Assembly (NCBI GenBank): GCA_947502585.1
Contig: CANNAV010000034.1
Coordinates: 1-32,213, forward strand
Reading direction: 5' to 3'
Length of the DNA stretch: 32,213 nucleotides
From: an uncultured Pseudovibrio sp.
GTDB taxonomy: Bacteria; Pseudomonadota; Alphaproteobacteria; Rhizobiales; Stappiaceae
This document shows, in pieces, positions 14,613 to 23,264 of the stretch. Positions within the stretch are counted from its first letter, which is position 1. Each line of letters opens with the position of its first letter. Below the pieces are notes generated by a model. It did not search any database and was not told the origin of the DNA. It saw only the letters and a list, made by a program, of their open reading frames with translations. Both the position numbers and the translations under genes were made by a program.

Positions 14613-15659
14613 TTAACCCGTCGCAGCCTCTTTTTGCTCTCGTGCTTCACGCATTGCGCTTTGATGGTGCGATACGGCGGCCAGTGCATCTTCCAGTACT
14701 TCAATGCCAGCGCCTGTCTTGTTTGCGTCTACAGTCATGATACGGCGGAAATGACGGGCACCGGGAACGCCCTGGTATGTTCCCAGGATGTGGCGGGTGA
14801 TGGACGCCAGCTTCGTGCCGGCTGTCAGTTCATTCTCAATATAATTGCGGTAAAGATCCATTGCCTTGGCAGGCGAGATCGCACCTGTGTCTTTTCCGTA
14901 GACCACGCGGTCCACCTCAGCCAGCAACATAGGGTTTTGATAGGCCGCACGGCCCATCATGACACCGTCAAGCTTTTCCAGATGTGCGCAGGTCTCTTCC
15001 AATGTGGCCACGCCGCCATTGATGCCGATAAACACATCCGGCAGGCGCTGTTTCAGGCGGTAGACAAGATCGTGATCCAGCGGTGGCACATCGCGGTTTT
15101 CCTTCGGGCTCAGGCCTTTCAGCCAGGCCTTGCGGGCATGCACCCACAACGCGTCGGTTCCGGCGGCGATGACTTCATCAGCCAGCGTGTTGAGTGCGTC
15201 TTCCGGGTCCTGATCATCGACGCCAATACGGCACTTGGTGGTGACGGGAATGGACACCACATCCTTCATGGCCGCAATGCAGTCTGCCACCAGTTCCGGC
15301 TCCAGCATCAGGCAGGCACCAAACTTACCGGACTGTACGCGGTCTGACGGGCAGCCCACGTTGAGGTTGACCTCATTGTAGCCCCGGTCCTCAACCATCC
15401 TGGCACAGTCGGCCAGTGCTTTGGGATCGGAGCCGCCCAGCTGACAGGCAACCGGTTGCTCTTCTTTAGAAAACCGAAGATGACGGTCCCTGTCGCCATG
15501 AATCAGGGCGCCAGTGGTGACCATCTCAGTATAGAGCAGCGAATTTTCAGAAAGGACGCGGTGAAATGCCCGACAATGCCTGTCCGTCCAATCAAGCATC
15601 GGTGCGACTGCGAAGACAGACTGATTGATATCATAGAGTTTTTTTGCTTCTTCAGTCAT
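14613..15659 (-). CDS. dusA: tRNA-dihydrouridine synthase A
   Basis: This FMN-dependent enzyme reduces uridines in the D-loop of tRNA (positions 20/20a for DusA). It is 348 aa, with the flavin-barrel start VFAVAPMLDWTDRHCR, the catalytic-cysteine motif NLNVGCPSDRVQ (Cys103), KCRIGVDD, and GINGGVATLEE with MMGRAAYQNP, typical of the DusA subfamily. GAAGAG lies upstream of the ATG. The gene is complete. Its 5' end faces a truncated tyrosine integrase in divergent orientation, the arrangement known for elements that integrate into the 5' part of dusA and restore the reading frame. The first residues and the promoter may therefore be element-derived, which is inference. Confidence 0.95.
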   Translation of the reverse strand: MTEEAKKLYDINQSVFAVAPMLDWTDRHCRAFHRVLSENSLLYTEMVTTGALIHGDRDRHLRFSKEEQPVACQLGGSDPKALADCARMVEDRGYNEVNLNVGCPSDRVQSGKFGACLMLEPELVADCIAAMKDVVSIPVTTKCRIGVDDQDPEDALNTLADEVIAAGTDALWVHARKAWLKGLSPKENRDVPPLDHDLVYRLKQRLPDVFIGINGGVATLEETCAHLEKLDGVMMGRAAYQNPMLLAEVDRVVYGKDTGAISPAKAMDLYRNYIENELTAGTKLASITRHILGTYQGVPGARHFRRIMTVDANKTGAGIEVLEDALAAVSHHQSAMREAREQKEAATG

Positions 15660-15685
15660 TTAGCTCTTCTTACTAGCATCCTATG

Positions 15686-15749
15686 ACGTACCATTTCCGC
15701 CCATACTTGACTATTCCGCCCGCCTCGGTACGTTAAAAACGTACCATTT
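15686..15749 (+). repeat. ACGTACC repeats in the dusA-integrase spacer
   Basis: ACGTACCATTT occurs at 15686-15696 and again at 15739-15749. The second copy is the right arm of an inverted repeat GGTACGTT-AAA-AACGTACC (15727-15745). These lie in the 107-bp gap between the divergent dusA and integrase starts, where arm-type integrase sites or an operator would be expected. Confidence 0.55.
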
Positions 15750-15766
15750 TTAGAAGGGAGGTACCG

Positions 15767-16042
15767 ATGGGCACGATTGTTGCGAAACCGCGCAAAAGCG
15801 GAAAGGTCGCATACTCAGCGCAGATAGTCATTAAGCGCAAGGGCAAGATCATCCATCGCGAAGCAAAAACATTCGATCGCAAACGAGCGGCTCAAGCATG
15901 GCTCAATAAACGAGAAACTGAGTTATCGCTTCCAGATAGGCTTGAACGTGCCCGAAAACCCTCGAAGACCTTAGGGGACGTCATAAAGCGATACATTGAA
16001 GATCACAACAAAAACATTGGGAGAACAAAAGCGCAGGTACCC
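15767..16042 (+). pseudogene. Truncated tyrosine-type integrase, N-terminal part only
   Basis: This is the first 92 codons or so of a phage/island integrase. GGGAGG lies just upstream of the ATG at 15767. The product has the basic N-terminal arm-binding segment (MGTIVAKPRKSGKVAYSAQI, then VIKRKGKIIHREAKTFDRKR, AAQAWLNKRE) and the start of the core-binding SAM-like domain (LGDVIKRYIEDHNKNIGRTK). The native frame stops matching at about AQV, exactly where the IS left end begins at 16043, and runs into IS sequence to a stop near 16144. The catalytic domain with its RHRY residues is absent and is not found on the other side of the IS. Its position next to the dusA 5' end places it with the dusA-specific integrases. 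Confidence 0.85.
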
Positions 16043-16060
16043 GGGCCTGTTGACATTCAC
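16043..16060 (+). repeat. IS left terminal inverted repeat
   Basis: GGGCCTGTTGACATTCAC; it pairs with the right end at 17 of 18 positions (A/G difference at position 13). It marks where integrase sequence stops. Confidence 0.85.
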
Positions 16061-16118
16061 TTTCCAGATTCCATTTTTCTTACTTTTCTGCTTCAAAGTA
16101 GCAAGGGAGATTGCTGCT

Positions 16119-16871
16119 ATGGATCGTGTCTTATTAACGAATGAGATGTGGGCGCAGATTGAGCCGCTTTGTTGTGGCAAGCCTGGTGATGCCGGACAAA
16201 CCGGAAGGGATACGCGCCTGTTTTTGGAAGCTGTTTTGTGGATTGCCCGCACGCGAGCGCGCTGGTGCGACCTGCCGAGCCGATATGGCCTTTGGAACAG
16301 TGTCTTCAAACAATTTCGGCGCCTGGTAAAGACGGTGTTTTGGCAATATATTCAATGTACTCTCCGTCTCAGATCCAGATCTTGAATATGTTATGGCCGA
16401 CGGTTTTGTCGTTAAAGTCCACCGCCATGGACAAGGCGCAAATGGGGACTTATTCTCAGGCTATCGGCAAATCCCGCTGCGGCATAACAACAAGGATGCT
16501 GGCCTTTGTTGATGGCCTGGGCAATCTGGTGCGCTTTCTCCTGATGACGGTACAGTGCGGCGAAGTCACCAAAGTAAAACAGCTGCCTGAGGGAGTTTCC
16601 TGCCGTGCGCTTTTTGCTGACAAAGCCTATGATGCAGACTGGCTGCGGTCTTTTCTGACTGAGCATGACATTGAGGCTGTAATTCCCGTCAGGCAGGGGC
16701 AGAAAACACCCGGCAACGCATGATGAAGACATATACAAGTGGCGCCACCTTACCGGGAACTGGTTCTGGAAGATAAAGGAATTCAGAGGCATAGCAACAA
16801 GGACAGATAAAACAGACACAGGCTATGCTGCAATGATATACATTGCAGCTTCTCTCCTGGCGCTCAGGTGA
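16119..16871 (+). pseudogene. IS5-family (IS427-like) transposase, frameshifted
   Basis: This is a DDE transposase remnant. The first segment starts MDRVLLTNEMWAQIEPL at 16119 and reads through LWNSVFKQFRRL. The frame then breaks near 16325, and the next frame continues FGNIFNVLS...DPDLEYVMADGFVVKVHRHGQGA. A second change near 16450-16470 leads to QAIGKSRCGITTRMLAFVDGL and LFADKAYDADWL. A third break near 16715-16722 leads to HDEDIYKWRHLTGNWFWK through to ALLALR-like C-terminal sequence and a stop at 16869. IS427-group elements can use one programmed frameshift between two reading frames, and the middle change may be that site. The other two are inactivating. Confidence 0.8.
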
Positions 16872-16885
16872 ACGTCAACAGGCCC
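16868..16885 (-). repeat. IS right terminal inverted repeat
   Basis: Read on the minus strand it is GGGCCTGTTGACGTTCAC. Its outermost base is also the last base of the creA TAG stop codon. Confidence 0.85.
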
Positions 16886-17430
16886 TAGTCATCCAGATAA
16901 TCAGCACATTTTTCAGGAACCTGGTCTCCCCACGGCATGATTGGCACGGTTGAGGTGGAGTTCTTCGGGCTTCCTTCAACGAGTTTGTCGGAGTATACCA
17001 GATAGACCAGCACATTGCGTTTTGCGTCACAGCCACGGACAATGCGCATTTTCTTGAAGAACAGGGAGCGGCTCTTGCGATAAACTTCATCGCCCTGCTC
17101 AAACTTGCTCTTAAACCTGATGGGGCCAACCTGACGGCAGGCCAGAGAGATGTCGGAAGTTTCTTCTTTCAGTCCGAGCCATCCGGAGAGGCCACCTTTT
17201 TCCGGCACTGTGAAGTGACAGGCGACGCCCTCAACTACCGGGTCACCCAGCGCATAGGTCGCCAGCTTGTGGTCCGGGCTCAGGAACTTCCAGACGGTTG
17301 ATTTTCTGAAGATCAGCTCCGGCTCCTGTGCCTGCACACCGGTACCAGGAATACCCAGCGCTACTCCAAGTACCACAATCACGGTGCTCACCATTTTCAA
17401 AATTGATTTTCCAGGCGCAGAGATCTGCAC
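16885..17430 (-). CDS. creA: CreA family secreted protein
   Basis: This CreA-family protein (181 aa) has unknown biochemical function. In enterobacteria creA lies beside the CreBC two-component system, which is absent here. The GTG at 17430 is chosen because GGAGGG is 5 nt upstream and a signal peptide ending VQAQ follows; the open frame back to 17640 is not signal-like. Family signatures are VWKFLSPDHKLATYALGDP, GVACHFTVPEKGGLSGWLGL, and near the C terminus CDAKRNVLVYLVYSDKLVEG followed by SPKN and VPIMPWG. A 14-residue tail follows the usual E. coli end. The stop codon TAG uses the outermost base of the IS right end, so the gene's 3' boundary is the IS junction. Confidence 0.88.
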   Translation of the reverse strand: MQISAPGKSILKMVSTVIVVLGVALGIPGTGVQAQEPELIFRKSTVWKFLSPDHKLATYALGDPVVEGVACHFTVPEKGGLSGWLGLKEETSDISLACRQVGPIRFKSKFEQGDEVYRKSRSLFFKKMRIVRGCDAKRNVLVYLVYSDKLVEGSPKNSTSTVPIMPWGDQVPEKCADYLDD

Positions 17431-17602
17431 GGCTACCCTCCATTTCAAAAGACAAATCAAGTCCCTCCCGATATAGGAGGCTTTTTGATAACTACCAGCA
17501 AGAGAACCACAGAAATTTGTAAAACCTAATGGAATCCGTTGGTTTTGCCCCAATACGGCCATAGAATAACTTATCTCTAAGATTTCTCTGAGGAAACCAG
17601 TA

Positions 17603-18640
17603 TTGCGGGCTATGACCATTTCCAGACTCCACTTCGCCAATTCATGTGCAGCCGTGGCTTTTTCCCTTGGCGCCTCCCTTATATTGACCGGGAGTGCGTT
17701 TGCACGCTCTCAGGTCTGCGACAGACTTGAGGCAGAGTTTATCGAGCTTTCTGAGAAGGCCGATAGCAATGGCAACCCCAGCAGCTGGCAAACAGCATAT
17801 GAAGAGCAGCTGATTCATATTCGCAATGTGCAGTCTCAGATGTCCGGATTTGGCTGTGAAGGCTCATTTGGCCCTGCGCAATGCCAGCAGCTCAGCTCCT
17901 CCCTGCAGCAGATGAACGAGAACCTGACCTATCTTGATAGTCAGAGGCAGCAGGAACTCTACTCCAGCGCTCTGCAGGACCGCCTTACTGAAGTACAACA
18001 GTCACTGATAGAGCTGAACTGCTCTGACCGTTCAGAGCAGCAAACCCAACTGTTGACGCCATCAGCACAGGCCAGTCAGCCATTGCAGCTGGAGCCACAT
18101 TCGACCTCTGGTTTCTCCTCAGGTGGCCTGCAGTATGCGACCATGTGCGTTCGCAAGTGTGATGGCTACTACTTCCCGATCAATCCAAACTCCGGAACGG
18201 AAGATCTGGCGGAAGATGAGGAGATTTGTCAGGCTCTGTGTCCAGGTCAGGACACCGAGCTGTACGTCTTCCAGGTTCCGCAGGAAACACCGGCTCAGAT
18301 GCGGTCTTTGTCTGGTGCGCCTTACACCTCCCTTGCCAATGCCTATCTGTTCAGGCAGCAGAACAATCCAGCTTGTTCCTGTGATGCATCCGGCGGTCAG
18401 CCTGGCAATCCGGAGCAGGCTCTTTCGGGTAGTCAGCTGGAAGATCTGACACCGGGCGCAACTGCGACCTATCCAGCTATTCCGGACCAGAGTGAGCTGC
18501 GCCAGACCGTCAATGCAACAAACACCCGGAGTGATACCACTGAGCCTCCGTTTGTTCATAAGAAATTTGTTCCCCGCGAAGTTGAACCCCGCAAGGGACC
18601 GATCAGGAAAGTCGGTCCAAAGTTTTTTCCCGACCGATAA
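17603..18640 (+). CDS. DUF2865 domain-containing secreted protein
   Basis: This is a 345-aa exported protein. The signal peptide ends near SAFA. A Gln/Ser-rich, probably helical region (about 35-140) is followed by the DUF2865 core [29 protein letters not shown], and ACSC, with a basic, Pro-rich tail. Paired cysteines suggest disulfides in the periplasm. AGGA lies 8 nt before the TTG at 17603; the ATG at 17612 is the alternative and changes only three residues. The family is common in Hyphomicrobiales and has no known function. It is divergent from creA, and its last 38 bp overlap the 3' end of the convergent gltX. Confidence 0.8.
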   Translation: MRAMTISRLHFANSCAAVAFSLGASLILTGSAFARSQVCDRLEAEFIELSEKADSNGNPSSWQTAYEEQLIHIRNVQSQMSGFGCEGSFGPAQCQQLSSSLQQMNENLTYLDSQRQQELYSSALQDRLTEVQQSLIELNCSDRSEQQTQLLTPSAQASQPLQLEPHSTSGFSSGGLQYATMCVRKCDGYYFPINPNSGTEDLAEDEEICQALCPGQDTELYVFQVPQETPAQMRSLSGAPYTSLANAYLFRQQNNPACSCDASGGQPGNPEQALSGSQLEDLTPGATATYPAIPDQSELRQTVNATNTRSDTTEPPFVHKKFVPREVEPRKGPIRKVGPKFFPDR

Positions 18641-19967
18641 GCGGTAGCATGTTCTTCAGGTCCGGACCGTGTGCCAGACCTGTAATTGCCTTACGCAGTG
18701 GCATAAACAATCCTTTGCCTTTACGGCCGCTCTCAGTTTTGACAGCTTTTGTCCACTCACCCCATGTGGCCGCAGTCCATGGCTCTTGTGGTAAAAGAGC
18801 TTTTGCCTGAGTTATGAAGTCTCTGTCTTCCTCAGCAATGTCTGGTGTGCCTGCGCCATCGATCAGCTCCCACCATTTCTTTGCATCGCTTACAGTGGAG
18901 CAATTCTCTTTCACTGCAACCCAGAACGCTTCATCCCCTTCTACACCATAGATTTTCAGGCGATCAGCAACATCAGCAAAACTCATGGCATGGACGAGTT
19001 TAGCAGTCAGGTGCCCCACATCTTCCGGGTCAAACTTTGCAGCAGACCTGGAGATGCCGGAGAAGTCGAGCATGTCTGCCAGAGCTTCCATTGTCGGAGC
19101 AGGCTCAACTGCGTGGCTGGTGCCTGTCAGCACTGCAAGAGAGCAGACTGCCATTGGCTCATAGCCTTCTTCCCGCAGTGAGCGGATAGACAGTGCACCA
19201 GAGCGTTTGGAGAGCCCTTCACCAGATGCAGTGGTCAGCAGGTTGTGGTGACCAAACTCAGGAACTTGCGCCCCCAGGGCCTGGAATATGGCAATCTGGA
19301 CACCGGTGTTGGCAATGTGGTCTTCACCGCGAATAACGTGCGTGATGCCCATATCCGCATCATCCACGATGGATGGCAGGGTGTAGAGGTATGTGCCATC
19401 TGCGCGGATCAGTACCGGATCAGACAGAGAAGCAAGATCAACGGTCTGGCGACCACGGATTACATCCTCCCAGTGCACTTCTGTTCTGACAGTGGAGAAC
19501 GCATCGCCCTCTGCATGGTTTGGCAGTTTAAAGCGCCAGTGTGGTTTGCGGCCTTCTGCTTCATATTCAGCAATCTGCTCGTCAGTGAGCTTCAGACCCG
19601 CACGGTCATAAACAGGAGGACGGCCCAGAGCACGCGCACGGTTACGGCGGCGTTCCAGCTCTTCTAGCGTTTCATAGCATGGGTAAAGGAGGCCTGCGTC
19701 TTTCAGCCTGGCAGCTGCTGCATCATACAATGCAAAACGTCCGGATTGTTTTTCCACGCGATCAGGGTTGATACCCAGCCACTTCAGGTCTTCAGCAATG
19801 CCAGCTGCATACTCTTTTTTAGAGCGTTGCACGTCGGTATCGTCGTAGCGCAGAACGAAATTGCCGCCCTGCTTTTTAGCAAAGAGATAGTTGAAAAGCG
19901 CCGGGCGCACATTGCCGATATGGATGTGGCCAGTCGGAGATGGTGCGAAGCGAACAGTAACACTCAT
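18603..19967 (-). CDS. gltX: Glutamyl-tRNA synthetase
   Basis: This class I aminoacyl-tRNA synthetase (454 aa) charges tRNA with glutamate in the cytoplasm. The HIGH signature appears as [13 protein letters not shown] (residues 8-19), and the KMSKS loop as [20 protein letters not shown], the variant seen in one of the two alphaproteobacterial GluRS classes. Many alphaproteobacteria have two gltX genes and use the indirect GatCAB route for Gln-tRNA, so this may be one of two paralogs. AAGG lies 8 nt upstream of the ATG. Its 3' end overlaps the convergent DUF2865 gene by 38 bp, with no space for a terminator. Confidence 0.95.
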   Translation of the reverse strand: MSVTVRFAPSPTGHIHIGNVRPALFNYLFAKKQGGNFVLRYDDTDVQRSKKEYAAGIAEDLKWLGINPDRVEKQSGRFALYDAAAARLKDAGLLYPCYETLEELERRRNRARALGRPPVYDRAGLKLTDEQIAEYEAEGRKPHWRFKLPNHAEGDAFSTVRTEVHWEDVIRGRQTVDLASLSDPVLIRADGTYLYTLPSIVDDADMGITHVIRGEDHIANTGVQIAIFQALGAQVPEFGHHNLLTTASGEGLSKRSGALSIRSLREEGYEPMAVCSLAVLTGTSHAVEPAPTMEALADMLDFSGISRSAAKFDPEDVGHLTAKLVHAMSFADVADRLKIYGVEGDEAFWVAVKENCSTVSDAKKWWELIDGAGTPDIAEEDRDFITQAKALLPQEPWTAATWGEWTKAVKTESGRKGKGLFMPLRKAITGLAHGPDLKNMLPLIGREKTLDRLS

Positions 19968-20098
19968 GGCTGAGCCTTCTCATCAATAAACAAGTTTGAC
20001 ATTCGGGTATCGCGTTGGCAGGTACGGGTCAACCAGCCAATCTTGAATACCTACGGAATATCTCGGGTAATCGCCCCAGTTACAGACTTTTGCTGTTT

Positions 20099-21319
20099 TC
20101 AGGCCGGAGTGCGCACAAGCATCAATTGCGGTTTTACAGCAAGCAAAACCAGGCCCAATCCGAAGCAGTAGAGGCTGGAAAAAGCAAACTGAGTGCTCAG
20201 CTCAATCCCGTTATCCAGCAGGATGCCCATAAGCCCCGGAGCCAGTGCAGAGGCAAAGACCATCATGGCAGAGTAAATCGCACGGACAGACCCCAGATGA
20301 GCTGTCCCATAAAGTTCTGCCAGAACGGCAGAGGAAATCGCTCCCCATGAACCAACGGTTATAGCAAGGATGATCAAAGCAATTGGCACAAAGTACTCTT
20401 CACCACCGAAGGCGAACACGAGCACACTCACACCAAGAGGAACAACAGAAAAAGGGAGCAATGAGACAGCAGAGAAGCGATCAATCATCATACCTGCGAG
20501 CATGGAGAACACCGCGCCAGCTGCCGCATAGAGTGGCAGATAAGAGGGGATTACAGTCCGCGCCCAGCCCTTTGCTTCCATGAAGTCCACCTGATGGAAC
20601 ATGAGGCCGGTCACAAGGAACGGAACGACAAGCACGCCGGACATAACAACCCAGAAGCGCCAATCAGCAACGACCTGCTTTCTGGTCCAGCTGACGGCAG
20701 ATCCTTTGGAACCAGGGGATGTAAGAGGGGTCTCAGGCGTGCGGTCTTTCTTCAGGGCCAGATAGGCCAGCGGAAAAAAGAACACGAGCAGCGTTATGCC
20801 GGCGAGCGACCAGAGGTCTCGCCATGAGACTATGGCCATTAATGAGACTGCGGCCAATGGCAAAAGCGCTTCGCCTGCCATGTTGCCAAAAGAGGCCAGG
20901 CTGAGCGCCTTACCTCTGGAGCCATGGAACCAGCGCGACATAGCTGTCTGAGAAGTATGAGGCAGCACGCCCTGCCCGAACAGGCGTAGACCATAGAGGC
21001 AAATGACAAGTAATATGAAAGAGTTATGCCAGCTCATCAAGAAACTGAATCCAGCAAGGATGACAATTGCCGCGCAGCCAACTACCACAGGGCGATAATA
21101 GTCGACTACTCTGCCCAAATAGATGAGCGTTGCAGCACTCGCCAGTGTCACAAACATGTAAATTGAGCCGAAACCACCGTGAGAGAGGTTGTAGGTCTCA
21201 CGGATCTGGGAGGAAAATTGCGCAATAAAAAAAGTTTGACCAAAACTGGAGCCAAACCCGAGCAAAAACCCGCCCGTTATCCAGCGCAGATTTCGCCGGA
21301 TAAATTCGAATAATGTCAT
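20099..21319 (-). CDS. Major facilitator superfamily transporter
   Basis: This is a 406-aa MFS protein with about 12 hydrophobic segments and a central cytoplasmic loop (residues 190-215, KKDRTPETPLTSPGSKG region). The arrangement GFLLGFGSSFGQTFFIA, then GGFGSIYMFVTLASA in the first half is like the oxalate/formate or monocarboxylate-type MFS branch, but the substrate is not determinable. It is on the same strand as gltX and nadE, 131 bp before gltX. The gap to nadE upstream (124 bp) could hold its promoter. No terminator is apparent on either side. Confidence 0.85.
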   Translation of the reverse strand: MTLFEFIRRNLRWITGGFLLGFGSSFGQTFFIAQFSSQIRETYNLSHGGFGSIYMFVTLASAATLIYLGRVVDYYRPVVVGCAAIVILAGFSFLMSWHNSFILLVICLYGLRLFGQGVLPHTSQTAMSRWFHGSRGKALSLASFGNMAGEALLPLAAVSLMAIVSWRDLWSLAGITLLVFFFPLAYLALKKDRTPETPLTSPGSKGSAVSWTRKQVVADWRFWVVMSGVLVVPFLVTGLMFHQVDFMEAKGWARTVIPSYLPLYAAAGAVFSMLAGMMIDRFSAVSLLPFSVVPLGVSVLVFAFGGEEYFVPIALIILAITVGSWGAISSAVLAELYGTAHLGSVRAIYSAMMVFASALAPGLMGILLDNGIELSTQFAFSSLYCFGLGLVLLAVKPQLMLVRTPA

Positions 21320-21443
21320 AGACTTAACCTAAAAAACACTGAAAGTGACTCCGGCAACACCATGTGTTTGCCTGATCACGAAGGACCTATTGCGGAAGGC
21401 GGGCAGTTTGTTCTTAAAGTAAGGTCTCAGGTCGCGCGTGGTA

Positions 21444-23114
21444 CTAGGTTCTATCCCGAAAACGGTTGGTTATTGGGTAGCGACGATCGCGCCCAAAGTT
21501 CCTTGGTGTGATTTTAACACCGGGCGCGGCCTGACGACGCTTGTACTCTGCAATGTAAAGAAGGTGTTCAACTCGATGGATGGTTTCTACAGAGTGGCCG
21601 CGTCTGGCGATCTCGTCAAGGCTCAACTCTTGTTCAACAAGGCAATTCAGGATGTCATCCAGAACATCGTATTCCGGCAAGGTGTCCTGATCGGTCTGGT
21701 TCTCACGCAGTTCTGCTGTTGGCGCTTTGACGATGATGTTGTTCGGAATCACCTCTCCGGCCGGCCCCATAACACCAGCAGGACGGTTTTTGTTTCGCCA
21801 GTCAGACAAATGATAAACCTCGGTCTTGTAAAGATCCTTGATCGGATTGTAGCCGCCGTTCATATCACCATACAACGTGGCATAGCCAACAGACATTTCT
21901 GACTTGTTGCCGGTGGTTACAACCATAGCGCCGAACTTGTTGGAAACAGCCATAAGAATGACACCGCGAGAACGGGACTGGAGGTTCTCCTCGGTAATAC
22001 CGCTCCTGGTCCCTGCAAACGCGCCGGCCAACGTCTTCTGGAAGCCTTCGACAGGCTCTGCGATTGGAATGGTATCGTACTTCACCCCAAGTGCATCCGC
22101 GCAAGCCCTGGCGTCCTTAATGCTTTCCCCGGAGGTGTAGCGGTATGGTAGCATGATACAGTGAACACGGTCAGCCCCAAGCGCGTCCACAGCCATGGCC
22201 GCAGAGATGGCACTGTCGATACCACCGGACAGGCCCAGCACCACGCCCGGGAAGCCATTCTTGTTCACGTAGTCTTTAAGGCCAAGTACGCAGGCAAGCC
22301 AGTCTGCTTCCTGCGTATCAGGCAATGGGACTATGCGAGATGGTTTTGCAAACCACAGACCATCTGCGTCTTTCCGAAAGTCAAGGTAATCCGTCTCCTC
22401 AGTGAACTGAGCGAGTTGCAGTGCCAGTGAGCGATCATGGTTGAGAGCGAAAGATGCTCCGTCAAAAACGAGTTCGTCCTGACCACCAACCTGATTGCAA
22501 TACACGAGCGGCAGGCCTGTCTCGACAACACGAGAGAGCATGATCTGCATGCGCTCATCTATTTTATCGCGGTAATAAGGAGATCCATTTGGAACCAGCA
22601 GTATTTCGGCTCCTGTCTCTTCCAGACATTCGCAAACTTCATCAGACCATGTGTCTTCACAGATAGGCACACCAATGCGTACACCGCGGAAACTCATCGG
22701 ACCCGTATTTGGCCCTGCATCAAAAATACGTTTTTCATCGAACACGCCATAGTTTGGCAGGTCTACCTTGTAGCGCAGACCTGCAATGTTGCCGTTGTCC
22801 AACAGAGCGACAGCGTTGTAGAGCTTCTCTCCTTCGGCCCAAGGCAGGCCAACGAGCAACGCAGGACCGCCATCAGCCGTTTCCTTTGCCAAACCTAGCA
22901 GTTCGCGCTTGCACGCTGCAACGAAGGATGCCTTCAGAACCAAATCCTCTGGCGGATAGCCCGTCAGGAACAGTTCAGAGTACAAGACCAGATCAGCGCC
23001 CTGTTCGGCAGCCAGCTTTCGGTGATGACGCACTTTCTCAGCATTACCGGAAATATCACCAATGCAAGGGTTGGCCTGTACGACGGCCAGGCAGAACTGG
23101 TCTTTAATCATCAT
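21444..23114 (-). CDS. nadE: Glutamine-dependent NAD+ synthetase
   Basis: This 556-aa two-domain enzyme catalyses the last step of NAD synthesis, amidating deamido-NAD with ammonia from glutamine. The N-terminal nitrilase-type glutaminase domain carries the Glu-Lys-Cys triad: Glu47 (LYSELF), Lys116 (RYKVDLPNYGVFDE) and Cys152 (VPICEDTW). The C-terminal synthetase domain has the PP-loop LGLSGGIDSA (296-301) and TTGNKSEMSVGY. The start may be either of two adjacent ATGs (23114 or 23111). Length and motifs fit the alphaproteobacterial form, and the gene is complete. Confidence 0.96.
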   Translation of the reverse strand: MMIKDQFCLAVVQANPCIGDISGNAEKVRHHRKLAAEQGADLVLYSELFLTGYPPEDLVLKASFVAACKRELLGLAKETADGGPALLVGLPWAEGEKLYNAVALLDNGNIAGLRYKVDLPNYGVFDEKRIFDAGPNTGPMSFRGVRIGVPICEDTWSDEVCECLEETGAEILLVPNGSPYYRDKIDERMQIMLSRVVETGLPLVYCNQVGGQDELVFDGASFALNHDRSLALQLAQFTEETDYLDFRKDADGLWFAKPSRIVPLPDTQEADWLACVLGLKDYVNKNGFPGVVLGLSGGIDSAISAAMAVDALGADRVHCIMLPYRYTSGESIKDARACADALGVKYDTIPIAEPVEGFQKTLAGAFAGTRSGITEENLQSRSRGVILMAVSNKFGAMVVTTGNKSEMSVGYATLYGDMNGGYNPIKDLYKTEVYHLSDWRNKNRPAGVMGPAGEVIPNNIIVKAPTAELRENQTDQDTLPEYDVLDDILNCLVEQELSLDEIARRGHSVETIHRVEHLLYIAEYKRRQAAPGVKITPRNFGRDRRYPITNRFRDRT

Positions 23115-23264
23115 ATAAACTTCAAAGGCTTTTGTGAATGTAAGGGTGGCTCTGTTAACTTAGAGCATAAATTGCTTAGGTACTCATGTACCGCGTTTTT
23201 GTTGCAGAGAAAAGTAGATCCATCACATAGTTGATGGTTGGGAAAAAAATTCACAGAGTTAAAA

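Larger units (their letters stand above)
16043..16885 (+). mobile_element. Decayed IS5-family element, IS427-like
   Basis: This is an 843-bp insertion sequence bounded by 18-bp inverted repeats: GGGCCTGTTGACATTCAC on the left (16043-16060) and its complement with one mismatch on the right (16868-16885). Length, ends and the encoded transposase (MADG, then DKAYDADW, then KWRHLTGNWFWKIKEFRGIA) fit the IS427 group of IS5. The transposase reading frame is broken at several points, so it is not expected to move by itself. The flanks do not match (left ends TACC, right begins TAGT), so no target duplication is visible. This agrees with a deletion starting at the IS end. Confidence 0.85.

Noticed and set aside
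16036..16045. GGTACCCGGG at the integrase-IS junction, resembling a cloning polylinker
   Set aside because: Native integrase sequence (GCGCAGGTAC) and the natural IS end (GGGCC) account for it apart from two junction bases; no vector sequence is nearby.
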